64,000 bases of DNA from Marisa cornuarietis (Eukaryota > Mollusca > Gastropoda > Architaenioglossa > Ampullariidae): contig SMMW01000037.1 in NCBI GenBank assembly GCA_004794655.1, positions 1 to 64,000 on the forward strand, written 5' to 3'. The notes under the pieces were generated by a model that saw only the letters and a program-made list of their open reading frames with translations, was not told the DNA's origin and did no database searches. The position numbers were made by a program, and so were the translations under genes. Below, piece by piece: positions 28,001 through 39,164 of this stretch. The number at the start of each line of letters is the position of its first letter. The first letter of the stretch is position 1.

Positions 28001-31000
28001 TCCTAAGTGGGGTCAATATGGCAGAAACTGTGACTTGGTTAAACAGCAGCGAATACAGAATTTTTTTCTAGACCTAAAAAATAAACTGGATAGCTCTAAT
28101 ACTACAAAACTGTTTGGTAGATACCGTTTTTTCTACTTAGTTTATAGCATGAAAGTAGCAGACCCCACAAAAAGCGAAAATGATCATTGCAATCGACATC
28201 AATCAGTCGTCCCTTGCCTGGGACCTGTCGCTGCGGGGAGCACAAGGATAGATGTGGCATCTGACAGGGCCCGCGACTCCCGGATATTCTGGGCGATGTT
28301 GAGCAGGTCCTGTACAGGACGACCAGTCCAGTCTTTATTTGTAAACAAGTTCTTCCTCTGGTCACCGCGGAGTCGACTACCCTCTTAGGTACTTTGAAGG
28401 ATCGTCTTCGACAAGGTGTCGTGCCGGGTCACATGGTCAAACTAGACCAGTTTCCGTCTCTTCCCTGATGCAAGTAGAGGTTTCTCGGGTCCCACGAGTG
28501 TGATGGCAATCGTTCTTTGTACATACCCGAAAAGCAGGATCGGTACTAGGAGGGACGTACAGATTGTACGCTGCAGTAAACCTGATGTTATGGCTGCTCC
28601 AGACCTTGTCCAGCCTAGCCACTGCCGCTGATACTGTTGCGATCCTCCAACGAGGCCTTCTTCGATGTTGAATTTTCCCAATGCATGCCATAGCCCCTAG
28701 TGCCAGACTCTGTCGAATGCCTTTTCAAAGTCAATGAAGTTGTGGTAGAGGTCCCGCTTATACTGAAGATGTTTCTCTATAAGTATGCGACAGTTGAAGA
28801 TCTGCTCAACTATACTTCTACCTGGTCTGAAGCCAGCCTAAACTTCTACTAGCAGTTCCTCCGAAGTGGTGCCGATGCGGTTCTGTGTTACTTTCAGCAT
28901 GATTTTGCTTGGTGGCTGATAAGGCTTATGCTTCTATAGTTCTGTCACTTTTGCTGTTTGCTTTTATTGGGGGGAGGGGTATGACTAGTGACTGTTCATT
29001 CTTTGGGACTTTCTTGGTCCGTTCCCAGACATTTTTTACCCAGAACAGTGAGGGTCTATGTAGTTTCTTCCCCACCCTGCTTGAGTAGTTCGGCTGGAAC
29101 GTTATCAACGCCTGGCGACTTTCCTGCAATCGACATGGTCCCCTTTAGTCCCCCTCCCCTCATTGGTTGTCTAATACTTGCTCAAGGAACATCATTTGGT
29201 CAGAATTAATAAATTCAACTTTCTGCAGCTTCTTGTCTGCATTTTCGATTTTAAAAGTTTCTTTTTTTAAGGTTTCCCGCCTCATCCTCTGACCGAATAA
29301 CGCATGCGCAATGGCACCCTTTTTGAAATTCCCGCTATGCCGGTCGGTTTGGTAATTTCTCCTACCCAGTGGCTCGTAGACTGGGAGTTAGTCTGCCTGC
29401 CACCTAACTCACGGCACCCATGTGCATATTACCGATGGCCATGATACAAGTTCTGGCCAGGAAAAACACAAGCTACAGACCAGAGTACATAATGTAGACG
29501 AATAAAGCCATAAAGCCGACACACTGTTGTTTAGTATTAGTATGCAGCGCAAAGTATTCAGCAACACGAGGGGAAACCAGTATACATCTACCATATCCAT
29601 ATCGCCCATCTCTGAACCTCCTTTTCAAATGTTTTTAACCTGTTTGTTGACGCTCAGGCAGGCGAACTGAATAACCAGACGACTGACTCATACTTCTCAT
29701 TGCAGCTCCACCGAAATCTAAACACAAAACCGCTGCAAACTCTCACCCTGTAAACATAAAATGCGATTTATCTGTATGAAAATCTCTGTCAATGTGACCT
29801 ACGATGTAGAAGTTCTGTCTGCACCCCTTGTGTGGTCAGGAGTGGCGGGCTCTGCACGGCCCTGGAGAAAGTACACCGTACGGTTCAGCGACTGTCGGCA
29901 AGCCAGAGTGAAGCCCTTCGCACCATGGTGAGAGCCTGATAATATCTCCCTGCTCCATTATCCCCTCCTAGATTGTTCATCTACCAGGTAGGTATGCTGT
30001 CCGCAGAATGCGAGCAACGCATCAGGGCGCCAGTGTTTGTTCTACTATTTATTTTTTTCTCAATCTCGTGTATGACAATCGGGCTGCACTATATATCAGG
30101 CAGTGTCTTATTTTGTTGTCGGTCACGCGATGGCTGCTGAGTGGAAGCACTGGGTGCAGGCAGAGTTTATCAGATCTTTCAGGCATTGTCAACGATATCG
30201 CAGACTTTAGCCTGGGACACTGCCACGATCCTGCATGCTTCAAATACCCCCGCGCCTGCATCTTAAAGCCTCACCCGAGTCCAAACAGAAATGAAGCTAA
30301 AAAAAAAAAATGTTACGGGTACGTCAACAGAGTGTAGCGCTCTAATTAGCTTGCAACAAAACGGGGTTGTTATTTTTTTTTCATTTTGTTGTTGCTGCTG
30401 TTGGGGGATAGAGGAGGATAAGAACTTGGGAGGGAGGAATAGGTGTTTTACGCCGAGCCAGCAACGAAGACTATATTACCAGTCAGCCCTGTAAACAGAC
30501 ACCACATGCAGAGAACGAACAAAGTGCTCGAGATGAGATCCCTAACCCTAGTCTTCATTATTATTATTATAGTCCAGAGTAGCCAATCGTCAGTGTATTG
30601 CTGACAGGCGATAAGAACTTGAGAAGTTACTTTAATTCTAAAGTCGGACGTCACTGAAAGTACAACAAACGGGAAAGCCTTCCATAAGAGTGACTCCATA
30701 CACCCTTATGACGGGTCTGGAAATGGAGTCTAGACTGGAGTCAAAACGAAGATGAAAATTGCGATGTTCAATGTATCTCGTGAACGGAAAGGTGTTATTC
30801 ATTCAAATTTGGGGAGAAAAGTACTTTATAATCAACCATTTGAAAACGATTCTGCACGGTAGATAGCGCTTAAGATGGTCTACACAACCAGGCTTCGCGA
30901 TGAAATCTTTCCCCTTCGTCTGCCTAATACTGTTATTCTCCCTAGACGACGTGTGCCAGAACCTGGACACCAGCTCACTATCATGTCAAACAGCATTTGC

Positions 31001-34000
31001 TGTGCACTTGTTTGTGTGGCCTTGTTTCTCACTTTCTTACCCCCACCCTCACTTTTAGCCTCCCCTCTTAATCCCACAAACACAAAACCTTACACCTCTG
31101 AGGCGCATGTTCATAGGCTGTATCTAAGAACATGAGGTATACACCGAAAGGGGTGAACAGGACAAGATTCCGGGCGGTGGATTGGTTGAAATGACTGCTG
31201 GTATTTAACATCATGTTAGCTACAAACCACATACAGAAAGCATTCGAGGTCGGCAGACAGCTTAGAGTCCTTATTTCCACCCGCTAAAATAAACTTTCAG
31301 AAAAATGTTAATGTTTCTACATTTCAGTGTTCTGGTATTTTTCTTTTTTTTTTCTTTCTAAACAGTTCAAAATAAATTTCAATGGTTTATGACGTTAAGC
31401 GCCTCTTCCTAAAAAACAGTAAAGGTAATCCATTGATCTCTTTAAGTTGTAACTGACCTCATTGAATCGGCTAGCCTTGAGAGTCAAGAACTACCTTAGC
31501 GACCTTCCAAACCTTTTAATTGCAACTACGCAAACGATTTCCCTTTAGGAAAGTTTTCATGCCAGTAAAAAGGGTTGGAATGTGCAGAACTGAATGTATC
31601 CGTCCACGCCGTCAACCGGGGAGAAGGGGGGGTCGCGATCTTGCCGTCGAGAACTTCTTGCCCTGTGCTACGTGAAAGGTGGCCCATATGGAGAAAACTA
31701 TGGCCCATCAGGCCGGGACAATAGGAGGCAGGAACAAGAAGGATTCTGTGACTGTGCGATAAGCCCGTTAATAGGTACGATCAGGACACCCTCCGGCGAT
31801 CGAGTATCGCCTTCCCTTCTTCTCTGCACGTGCGTCCCACAGGGACACAATCAAGCGCAGAAAAACAGCACGTCATCCGTCGTGACCCCACCCCCACCCC
31901 CCACACACAAACCCCACGCTGGGGACGTAAAGGCGGTTAGGAAAGTCTAGAAGAGGGAGGAGTTGGGGGCGGAGTGGTGATCTTGTTTAGGGCAGCCAGT
32001 GCACCTTTGGTTCGCGTCATTAACCAACCATAACACTCCCGAGTGCATAAAACTAGCTGCTGACATTACGCACCCATGGAAACTTACGACTCCAAACAAC
32101 TTAAGGCGGGGAAGGAGGTTGTTTTTTGTTATTTATGTTTGTTTCTTTGTCTAACGGCTGCACAAAAGTCTATCGTGCGATGGATACCTACTATCTATGA
32201 AGCTGGAATAATCCTAGGAATGAGAATAACATTGAGTAAGAGAGAGAGAGATGTAGCGGAAGACAGGGGCAGGGAGGTGCAAAGAGGCAGAGAGACAAAG
32301 ATGTGAAGATGGGGAGGTGAACAAAGGGAAAACAAAATGGTTAGTGGTGATAGAAGAGAGAAAAAGAGTGAATGAGAGAGATAAAAAGAGAAAAAGGCAG
32401 ATTTTGTGGAAAGGCTAGAAAAACTAAAAAATTCCTTTCTTCCCAAACTTGTCTTTCTATTTTCCTAGTTTGCAAGCGAGATGAACACTGGGCATCCCCC
32501 TCTAGAAAGCATTATTTTTACTGATTGTTAAAGCTGCTTCATGTGAAGTGATGGAACTAGATATGTCACATTCTTAACTGGACATGACCTGTCAAAAATG
32601 TGACTATGATTAGCACAGGTTGTTTTTACTAGCCGTCAGGTAAACATCTTCAAAATAAGATCATTTATTCTACAATATATCATTTAAGCATTTAAGGCGA
32701 CTGAAGAAACTTTCACTACAACTGTAAGGAAAGAAATTTAATGTGCAGAAAGAATAATTGTACTCTACAGAGGTAACCCAAAGTCACACAACTTCTGTGT
32801 CCGTGTTACAGTCAGATGTGACATAGCAACTTTAATGTCTGGGGAACTGTTACGGTGCCAAGCACTTACAGTCAGTAGATGCCACTGCAAATCACCAACA
32901 CTATAGGGGAAACAACCCGATATAAGCCGTAACAAGGTTTTTTGTCTGACCTTTGCTACTTTTAACTACTTTAAAACATCTGACGTTTACAGCTACAAGT
33001 GGAGTCTGTTTGCATTTCCTAGATATCTCAACATATATCTGTACATTAATAAATGTACATACACAGCAGTTACATAATTGGCAAGCTCAATGCTAATTTT
33101 ACATCTCCAAAAGTATTAATCTGCCCCAACACTTTCCTGATGTAAAATACAGTACCTTTGTTTTAAAAGTACTAAAATTAACTGTCATTAAATTTTAATG
33201 TATGATATGTATTGTATTCATAATGAAATATAAAAGCATTCATCTTAAAATCTAACCACATTTCAGAAGACATGAATAACTCTGCTTATATTACCTTGTT
33301 AATAATGCGATTGGCAAAAATCCTTGGCCAGTTTTGTCTTCTCTTGTGAAAGTTAAGTGTCACAAGTGCATCCACTCCCAGTGATGCATAATTATTCATT
33401 ACTACTTCCTAAAAAATGATCAAACAATTTGTTATGTGAATGGGTAAACAAACATAAGTATTTCTAGCATTTTCCCATACAATACATATAATCATCAAGG
33501 GAAAAAAAAGATTAACTTTTCTTCTGGTAAATTATTAAAATTTCAGAAAGTCTTTAAAGATTACAAACAACGCCTAGCAATAATAAACATATGGTACAAA
33601 ACAACTCATTTTCTACTTACTTCAAACTTCAAACAAGAATTATTTATCAAACTTTATTAATTTCAGAATTTATTTATAATTATGTATCAAACAATAATTA
33701 TTTATTCCTGTTTTTAAAAAAGATTTTGGACAGAAATATTGAAAATCCCAACAGACTGCCAGACAGAATGAATTCTTTACCTTCTTAGGTCGGGCAAATC
33801 CAAAATGCTTTGTGTGCCTGATGTTGACGGTCCATCTGAAAAATAGAACAAAAGACTCAGCCATTTTAAAATGGTGTTCAATGGAGACTAGCAAGTTATG
33901 TCACAGCAGTTATTCAGCAACCTAAAGAAGTCAAACATGTTTTCTCTTTTGCACTGCACTAAAATTGTTTAGATATAGGTAAACTGTTCATAAATACACC

Positions 34001-37000
34001 TGTCAAGATTAACAGGATGTGCCTTGAGGATATTGTCCAAAATATCTGTGACATCCACATCACCAGCATAGCCTTCTCCCCACCCCAGCACGCGGGACAA
34101 ATCATTGCCAGTACCCAAAGGAAGTATGCACACCTTTGGTGGATTCTGCAAAGACATATACATATACAGCATATCAGAATTTATGCAGTAGATTACAAGG
34201 TAGCCGTTTCTTCAGAAAACGTGTAAGATGGTACGCTAGACTTAAATGATAGATAATGATGTTCTCAATCTGATTCAAAATTTCAGGTTGCAAATGAATC
34301 ATTTACTTACAATCTTGTATAAATTAGGCTCATTTCATAAAGCCACCATGATTTTATTCTCCTTCTCAGCTTGATTCTAGTCCAAATTGCTGGCGTGCTC
34401 ATTGGACAAGAGGAACGTTATAGTAGTGTTAGCAGTTTTGTGGCAGACCCATTTGAATAGAAAATTCTCAAGTAATGCTGTAAAACTGTGTGGAGTTGTG
34501 CTGACTGGCCATCACGACCTCAATTTATAGCTTGCAGTGTGTGGAAAGGCATAGCAGACCAGTTTCAGTTGCATCTTACTTCTGAGAAAACAGAAAGGGC
34601 TTTGTTTGTGTGCAAGGATTTGTGAAAATGGTACTGCTAGTCCAACCGGTCCCAACACAAGTGCTGTCGATGAAGGTTCATTCACTTTTGCAATGGCCTT
34701 CTTTTATTGTTCACAAACTGAAAACTATTTGGCAAAAATTGCATGACCAAAGCATGTGGATACATTGAAAGTCTATGTTGCTGTTTGTAATCTTATCCTG
34801 GGTCACCAGTATTGTTCATCAACTTTTTATGACTGTTCCGAGGTTCACAATTGTACAGCAAGATTTTAGATTCATGATGCCAGCACTATGACAACCACCA
34901 CTTACAAGACCGAACGTCTCGCGCTCAACAGTTCATGGTTGTAAGTAAATGACATGTTTTCTGCAAATCAAAACTTTTGCAAAAACAACTTTGAACATCA
35001 GCTTTAATCAGTTAAGTACAAGTTGTGTTTTAACTTGCTTTGTTTTGCTTGTTTTTTAAAAATGATTTTTACTTTAAAAAATTGAATATTTTTGTATTTT
35101 ATTTCTCGAGGTGAATGATTCGTGCAATAAGTGCATAGAAATATATAAGCATACTAATATAAATTTGTAATAAGCTAGCCAATGATATTAACAAATGACC
35201 AATAAATCTTCATTTACCTTAAGATTTAATTTTTCAATAGCATTGAGAACCCAGCCAATGGTGCCATCCCCACCACAGACAAGAACATTGAAAGAAACAT
35301 CAGGCAAGAGGTGGCACCATTCCAAACCACTTTCTGGGGGAATCTCATGCACGTCAATTACCTGTAAGGAAGCCATTCTAATAAATTCAGTGTTCAAATT
35401 CATAAGGATATGTAACACAACAACTGTAGCTTTATAACTATAGTTTACTGCTTGCTACCTATTTTTTTTTAGCATCAAACAAATTTGTCTGTATGAAACA
35501 GATTGTTGCATAAAAGCCATCAAGTTCACAGGTGAGCTGTGCCTACTACCGGTCTACCGCATGCTGCTGAAAGAATTCTTTAACAGATAACAATTAATAA
35601 TAGTAATAATAATAATTCCGCTCTTCCAAATAAACAAATGTGTACCTTCTAGTAAATCTTGCACATATATTCTGGCCTCTTAACCCGCTTAGACCAGAAT
35701 AAAAATATTTCTATGTTCAGAAACATGGGCTTAAAATTCACGATTTTGAAGACGATAGTGAAACTGCAGAGCCAGGCTCGTGGAGCACGAGCCACAATAG
35801 TAAGCGTATCGTTGCTCATTGTGTTCTGCCAGTAGGGCCACAATCGTGCAAAGAGAAAATCACGATCGTGGAGCAGAGCTCATCGCGCTCTACCAGGTAA
35901 GCCAGTAAACTGGCGCTACGGAGTCAGCGGGTTAAAAAAAAATTGTTTCCTATATCTACCTCTGGACCATTACTGTTACCTGCGGTGTGTTTAAAATTGA
36001 ACGGAAATGTCGCAGCAGAAGTTCCCCATCGTTGCTGCCACTTTTTGCATTAGCAATAACAATGAGAGGTGTCCAGCCCTCAATATCTGGATGCTTCACT
36101 TTCTTCACAACCAGGTGGCGCTGCCGGGTACCTTTTAGACCTTTCCATGTGAGCTCTATGCAAGTTGGAGGCACAATAAGTCGCCGAAATCTGCTCAAGA
36201 TGACATCCAGCAAACAAGAAAGATTATAAACATATCTAAAAATACAAAAGGGCTGTAAAAAAAAATTGGCATTTACAAACATTATCACAGAGATAAAAGC
36301 ACATTATACTTAACCATTTTAAGACAATGATAAATAAGAGTTTTACAAAAATTAAAAGTAAGAGTTTAATAGAATGATAAATGCTGTAGCCTAAAAATGG
36401 TTTTAAGAGAAGAATCATGTTTAAATGGGATTAAACATAGCACAAAGACCTTAGAACAAGACATGTCTCAAGCTTTGGAAGTAGTGGATTGCAACAACAA
36501 ACATGAATGCAATTCTCTCCTTCCACTTAGAATTGTTATTGCAACACTTGCCTTCCCATGTCACACACACTGAGTTTGGCAGCACAGAGGTCATGTACAG
36601 TGCGACAACACCAGCAGCACCTCAGGTCAGCCAGTTCTGGTCGTGTCCCACACTCCTCTCCACACACCGCACACTTGCTGCATAATGGTAGATTGCCTTG
36701 CACCCAGTGGTGAACCAGTTGCTCACTCTTTGTTGATGGTATTTTACAAGGAATTCTTTTATAACAGACAAAAGAAAGATAAAAAAACATGCCAAAAATA
36801 AAGAATATAGAAAAAGAATGAAATATGCTATATTTCTCAAAATTTTCTCCATATTATTAACTGCATGCATGAGGATTAAATAACTTCATTCTTACAAATT
36901 GTTTTGAACATTTAGCCTCACTCTGTAAGAATCACAAAATTGTAATTAACAATAGTGAAATTAAAAAAAAATTTTTTTTTGAGAAATTTGATTTAACAAA

Positions 37001-37558
37001 ATTATAAAGACAATATTAATTCTTTTGATCAAGTAGTTTTTTTTACCTTTGTTTAACCATAATTTTTTTAATTGCACAATAGACATAGCACTTTATTATT
37101 ATTATTATTTATGTTTTAACTGCTTACACATCTGCACCCTGAATTCCAAAAATATCATGGAAAATCTTATTCATTTAAAATTCTAAATGTGTGGAAGTAT
37201 TGTGATCACAAATGCTACACATACTCAAGAATCCACACATCTACACAAATGCAGATTTGTGTGTGCTCACATGGTACACTGTCAAAACAAACCTTTTATT
37301 TGCATCAATCATCCTGTGATCGTTCACACAGATTCCACAAGAATCGCACTGGGCACCATGGATAATATGCGTATGGTCAATGTTGCAGTATGTTGGTGTC
37401 GCAAACATGTCCACCATGAAAAAGCGATGGCCTCTGTGAAAGTCGTAGACAGGAACCTCATAGTGGTGCAGACGATACTGTCGGTACCAACGCATTAAGA
37501 GGATGAGAGCGGTCAGCAATGACAGCATCACGATTAAAGACAGGTTAATAGTATCCAT
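17688..37558 (-). CDS. DGKE: Diacylglycerol kinase epsilon, 11 coding exons
   Basis: Converts diacylglycerol to phosphatidic acid; the epsilon form is membrane-anchored and prefers arachidonoyl-DAG. Coding exons on the minus strand: 37558-37293, 36755-36552, 36190-35980, 35361-35218, 34145-34000, 33835-33781, 33408-33295, 25984-25913, 24187-24060, 19868-19757, 17804-17688. Together they make 1569 nt (522 aa plus stop) with every phase matching; human DGKE is about 567 aa. Order: N-terminal membrane helix (residues 4-22), C1A (about 44-96), C1B (about 104-152), catalytic domain with GGDGT (257-261) and LPLGTGND (283-290), then the DAGK accessory domain to the end. All introns are GT-AG except a GC-AG intron after exon 2. 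The start is MDTINLSL, preceded by an acceptor-like TTTTTCAG that suggests a 5' UTR intron. An in-frame ATG would add 26 residues but lacks the family's usual layout. Confidence 0.95.
18235..18800. other. GC-rich patch in DGKE intron 10
   Basis: A locally GC- and CpG-rich block with an alternating (CG)n run at about 18520-18538, which is prone to form Z-DNA. It includes an open minus-strand frame of 101 codons without recognisable motifs. I call no gene here. Confidence 0.4.
18973..19022. repeat. (TG)n(AG)n microsatellite
   Basis: A compound dinucleotide run inside DGKE intron 10; no coding content. Confidence 0.9.
19757..19868 (-). CDS. DGKE: DGKE exon 10
   Basis: Encodes [20 protein letters not shown] and the following RLGQASRVK, the conserved DDGxLEV and RxGQ blocks of the accessory domain. 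The donor is GTCAAG/gtgagt. Confidence 0.95.
20292..20480. mobile_element. Tc1/mariner-type MITE (189 bp)
   Basis: The ends are inverted: GAGAGTTTGAGATTCA at the left and the complement of GAGAGTTTGAGATCCA at the right. Partial similarity continues inward (GCGACGCGTGCGG against CGTGTGCGG). TA dinucleotides flank both ends (20290-20291 and 20481-20482), the target duplication of Tc1/mariner elements. No transposase is present, so it is non-autonomous. It lies in DGKE intron 9. Confidence 0.7.
22690..22865. repeat. (AG)n-rich simple repeat
   Basis: Interrupted GA-rich low-complexity tract in DGKE intron 9. Several long overlapping ORFs here on both strands are products of this bias. Confidence 0.8.
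23636..23890 (+). mobile_element. tRNA-derived SINE
   Basis: Second copy of the SINE family: tRNA-like head from GCGGATAGCC, B box GGGTTCGAGACTCG (from about 23691), and the shared body CCCCAAGAAAAGTGGGGTCTC TAAC. The A box is eroded. It lies in DGKE intron 9, opposite to the gene. Confidence 0.75.
24060..24187 (-). CDS. DGKE: DGKE exon 9
   Basis: Encodes [20 protein letters not shown] followed by [11 protein letters not shown], the accessory-domain strand and the conserved WGGG turn. It ends with two bases of an Arg codon completed by exon 10. Confidence 0.94.
24508..24800 (+). mobile_element. RTE-like LINE reverse transcriptase fragment
   Basis: Conceptual translation gives [10 protein letters not shown], then [14 protein letters not shown], then [12 protein letters not shown] and, after a frame change, [21 protein letters not shown]. 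These are the C-terminal thumb blocks of RTE-type reverse transcriptases. The catalytic FADD box between the first two blocks is deleted and frames are broken. A dead insertion in DGKE intron 8, antisense to the gene. Confidence 0.75.
25913..25984 (-). CDS. DGKE: DGKE exon 8 (72 nt)
   Basis: Encodes [19 protein letters not shown]; the YGTKD block with ECK is diagnostic of the epsilon accessory domain. The exon is in frame at both ends. Confidence 0.93.
28190..29180 (-). mobile_element. RTE-like LINE fragment, decayed
   Basis: Minus-strand reading gives, in order, NVPAELL-type sequence, [30 protein letters not shown] and [18 protein letters not shown], which are reverse transcriptase fingers/palm blocks. 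A jump follows to the C-terminal LVVPILL-like and [15 protein letters not shown] blocks. Stops and frameshifts are frequent and the catalytic centre is missing, so an internal deletion is likely. Same class as the fragment at 24508, opposite orientation, in DGKE intron 7. Confidence 0.8.
29181..33294. other. DGKE intron 7 remainder, no gene seen
   Basis: Intronic sequence with simple repeats and a GA-rich tract at about 32235-32400. No conserved coding block or RNA gene was recognised on either strand. Confidence 0.5.
33295..33408 (-). CDS. DGKE: DGKE exon 7: accessory domain start
   Basis: Encodes [20 protein letters not shown], the conserved MNNYFSxGxDA block of DAGK accessory domains, then an [19 protein letters not shown] helix. 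A 7.3-kb intron follows. Confidence 0.94.
33781..33835 (-). CDS. DGKE: DGKE exon 6 (55 nt)
   Basis: A short exon giving [18 protein letters not shown], which joins the kinase core to the accessory domain. It is supported by clean ttcag and gtaaag borders and phase agreement on both sides. Confidence 0.9.
34000..34145 (-). CDS. DGKE: DGKE exon 5: [16 protein letters not shown] motif
   Basis: Encodes the second catalytic signature, [19 protein letters not shown], typical of type III (epsilon) kinases. It ends at NLDR shared with exon 6. Confidence 0.95.
35218..35361 (-). CDS. DGKE: DGKE exon 4: GGDGT motif
   Basis: Encodes 48 residues including [24 protein letters not shown] is the ATP-binding signature of diacylglycerol kinases and is intact. 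Confidence 0.95.
35980..36190 (-). CDS. DGKE: DGKE exon 3: start of catalytic domain
   Basis: Carries the FRRLIVPP linker between C1B and the kinase, then [19 protein letters not shown], the first beta strand and nucleotide-loop region of the DAGK catalytic fold. It ends at NTPQ, in phase with exon 4. Confidence 0.93.
36552..36755 (-). CDS. DGKE: DGKE exon 2: C1B finger, GC donor
   Basis: Encodes the second, extended C1 finger: [18 protein letters not shown], then a cysteine-rich core ending in TVHDLCA and CDMG. All expected Cys/His ligands are present here. The exon ends GGAAG/gcaagt, the consensus of a GC-AG intron. Only this junction gives residue Arg157 and an open frame into exon 3. Confidence 0.93.
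37293..37558 (-). CDS. DGKE: DGKE exon 1: membrane helix and C1A
   Basis: Residues 1-88 plus two bases. A hydrophobic stretch at 4-22 is followed by RWYRQYR, a membrane-proximal basic cluster as in the epsilon isoform. The first C1 finger follows ([16 protein letters not shown]...CDSCGICV). Two expected zinc ligands are changed: the second Cys of the first CxxC is Asp61 (CNID), and the Cys after CGICVND is replaced (HR). The donor is AAAAG/gtttgt. Confidence 0.93.
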
Positions 37559-38172
37559 CTGAAAAAGCCACGAAATAATTCCGTTAAAGACTGAACATTT
37601 TCTACCAAGGGACTTGAATTTGTGCGTTTGATTCATGAATAGGGACGTAGCATTGAATTTGTTTTACAACGAAACTATATTAATTAGAGGGAAACTATAT
37701 ACCGCAAACCACACTGTAGAGATAACTAAATCTTATAAAAGTATTACTTTGATGATTGATTTAATAAATACTTTTTTTTCAAATGCGCTAGCATTGCTAA
37801 CTAATCACGTAGAACTAATAATACACAGAAAGATCTCGACGATTCCATTTCTGCGAGGGAAAAAGACTTCGACGTGCAACACGCTTACCACTGTAGCAAC
37901 AGATGAGCGTAAAGATATTTACAGCTGAACACGAATCGCATGTTTAATGCTCGGCGAAATGGACTCGTAGACATGACCAGAGAAAAAATTAGTGGGTCTG
38001 TCAATGCAGGTCTCGAACGACGCCATGCTGCTTCCCCTCCCACCCTAAACAGTCAAGGGAAGCTACTATCGTTAAAAATATATTTCATCCATTATTACTT
38101 CCCTTGCACCCTTTCACCACAAAAAAAACACACACACACACACACGCACACACTAACACAGCATAGATATTG

Positions 38173-38627
38173 CAAGGGTGGGCAAAGTTTTCTTTTTGCG
38201 GGCCGGTCTCAAAATTCTAAGCTATGCGGAGGGCCGGTAAAATACCAAAAATCCGCGCCTGTGATAATGGAACGGACAACAAAAATTTCATAATGGCGTT
38301 TACTTACCGAATTTATTGTGTAAAGTGAAGCTGTTTGAATTCGATCACAATTAATAAAACTTTAAAACCAGCCTTACCTTTGAAGGCAGCCGCCCAGGAT
38401 GCTCTCTAATGACTCTATCAGACACGTCAGCCGTGTTATTTGTTATCTTTGTAGTTTGTGTTAGAATTTTACGGCCGGCCGATTTCTAACACTGTACGTT
38501 GTACTTATTACATTTAATTTTAATCAAATTAACCTAGGCTGAATAAAAAAAAAAGAAGACAAGTGCACTTCACATTTTGGTAGACGGGCCGGTCCAACGT
38601 CCGCGGACCGTACTTTGCCCACCCCTG
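38173..38627. mobile_element. hAT-type non-autonomous transposon (455 bp)
   Basis: Terminal inverted repeats are CAAGGGTGGGCAAAGT at the left and ACTTTGCCCACCCCTG at the right (15 of 16 bases complementary). A perfect 8-bp target duplication AGATATTG lies at 38165-38172 and 38628-38635. Eight-base duplications and CAGGGGTGGGCAAAG-type ends are hallmarks of the hAT superfamily. Subterminal GGGCCGG words occur near both ends. No transposase ORF is present. Confidence 0.92.
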
Positions 38628-39164
38628 AGATATTGGAATGTCAGGTCATGACTATAAAAATCGATTCAGAAAGAGTTTTGAAGAACCATCTTCAAAATTA
38701 CAGACATCTGACAAATAACCATGTTTTAAGACTACGAAACATTTGTACAACCATTTGTCTCATTCACTGCATGTTGCAGAATTAAGCAAAACAGTGAACT
38801 ATTATTAGCGTTTTTCCTTACTTAACAGTGGCTTCAAAGCGCATTACAAAAGCAAAGGCAAATACACAAGACAAAAAATGTATATAATACGCATATAGGG
38901 GCGTGGAAACCGGGAGGGGGACAAGGGGGAACTGCCTCTCTTAAAAAAAGATACTGAGGAGGGAAGACTGTGAACATCGTTCACTGTCAGCATGAAGTTT
39001 GCCCTCGTAAAGCCGAGCATCTTCCTACTCCTCTTGCATACTGACAAGGACCAGAACACAGCCTGCAAATGTACAGAGACACATCAACAGACAGAAACAA
39101 AAGACAGAAAAACCTGCACGCGAGGCATACCACGACAGCTCATTATTTAAAAAGTTAAGTTAAA

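Noticed and set aside
27845..28020. Possible transposon end beginning GGGCTCGTATTCATAAAC
   Set aside because: I could not find a matching inverted end or target duplication nearby.
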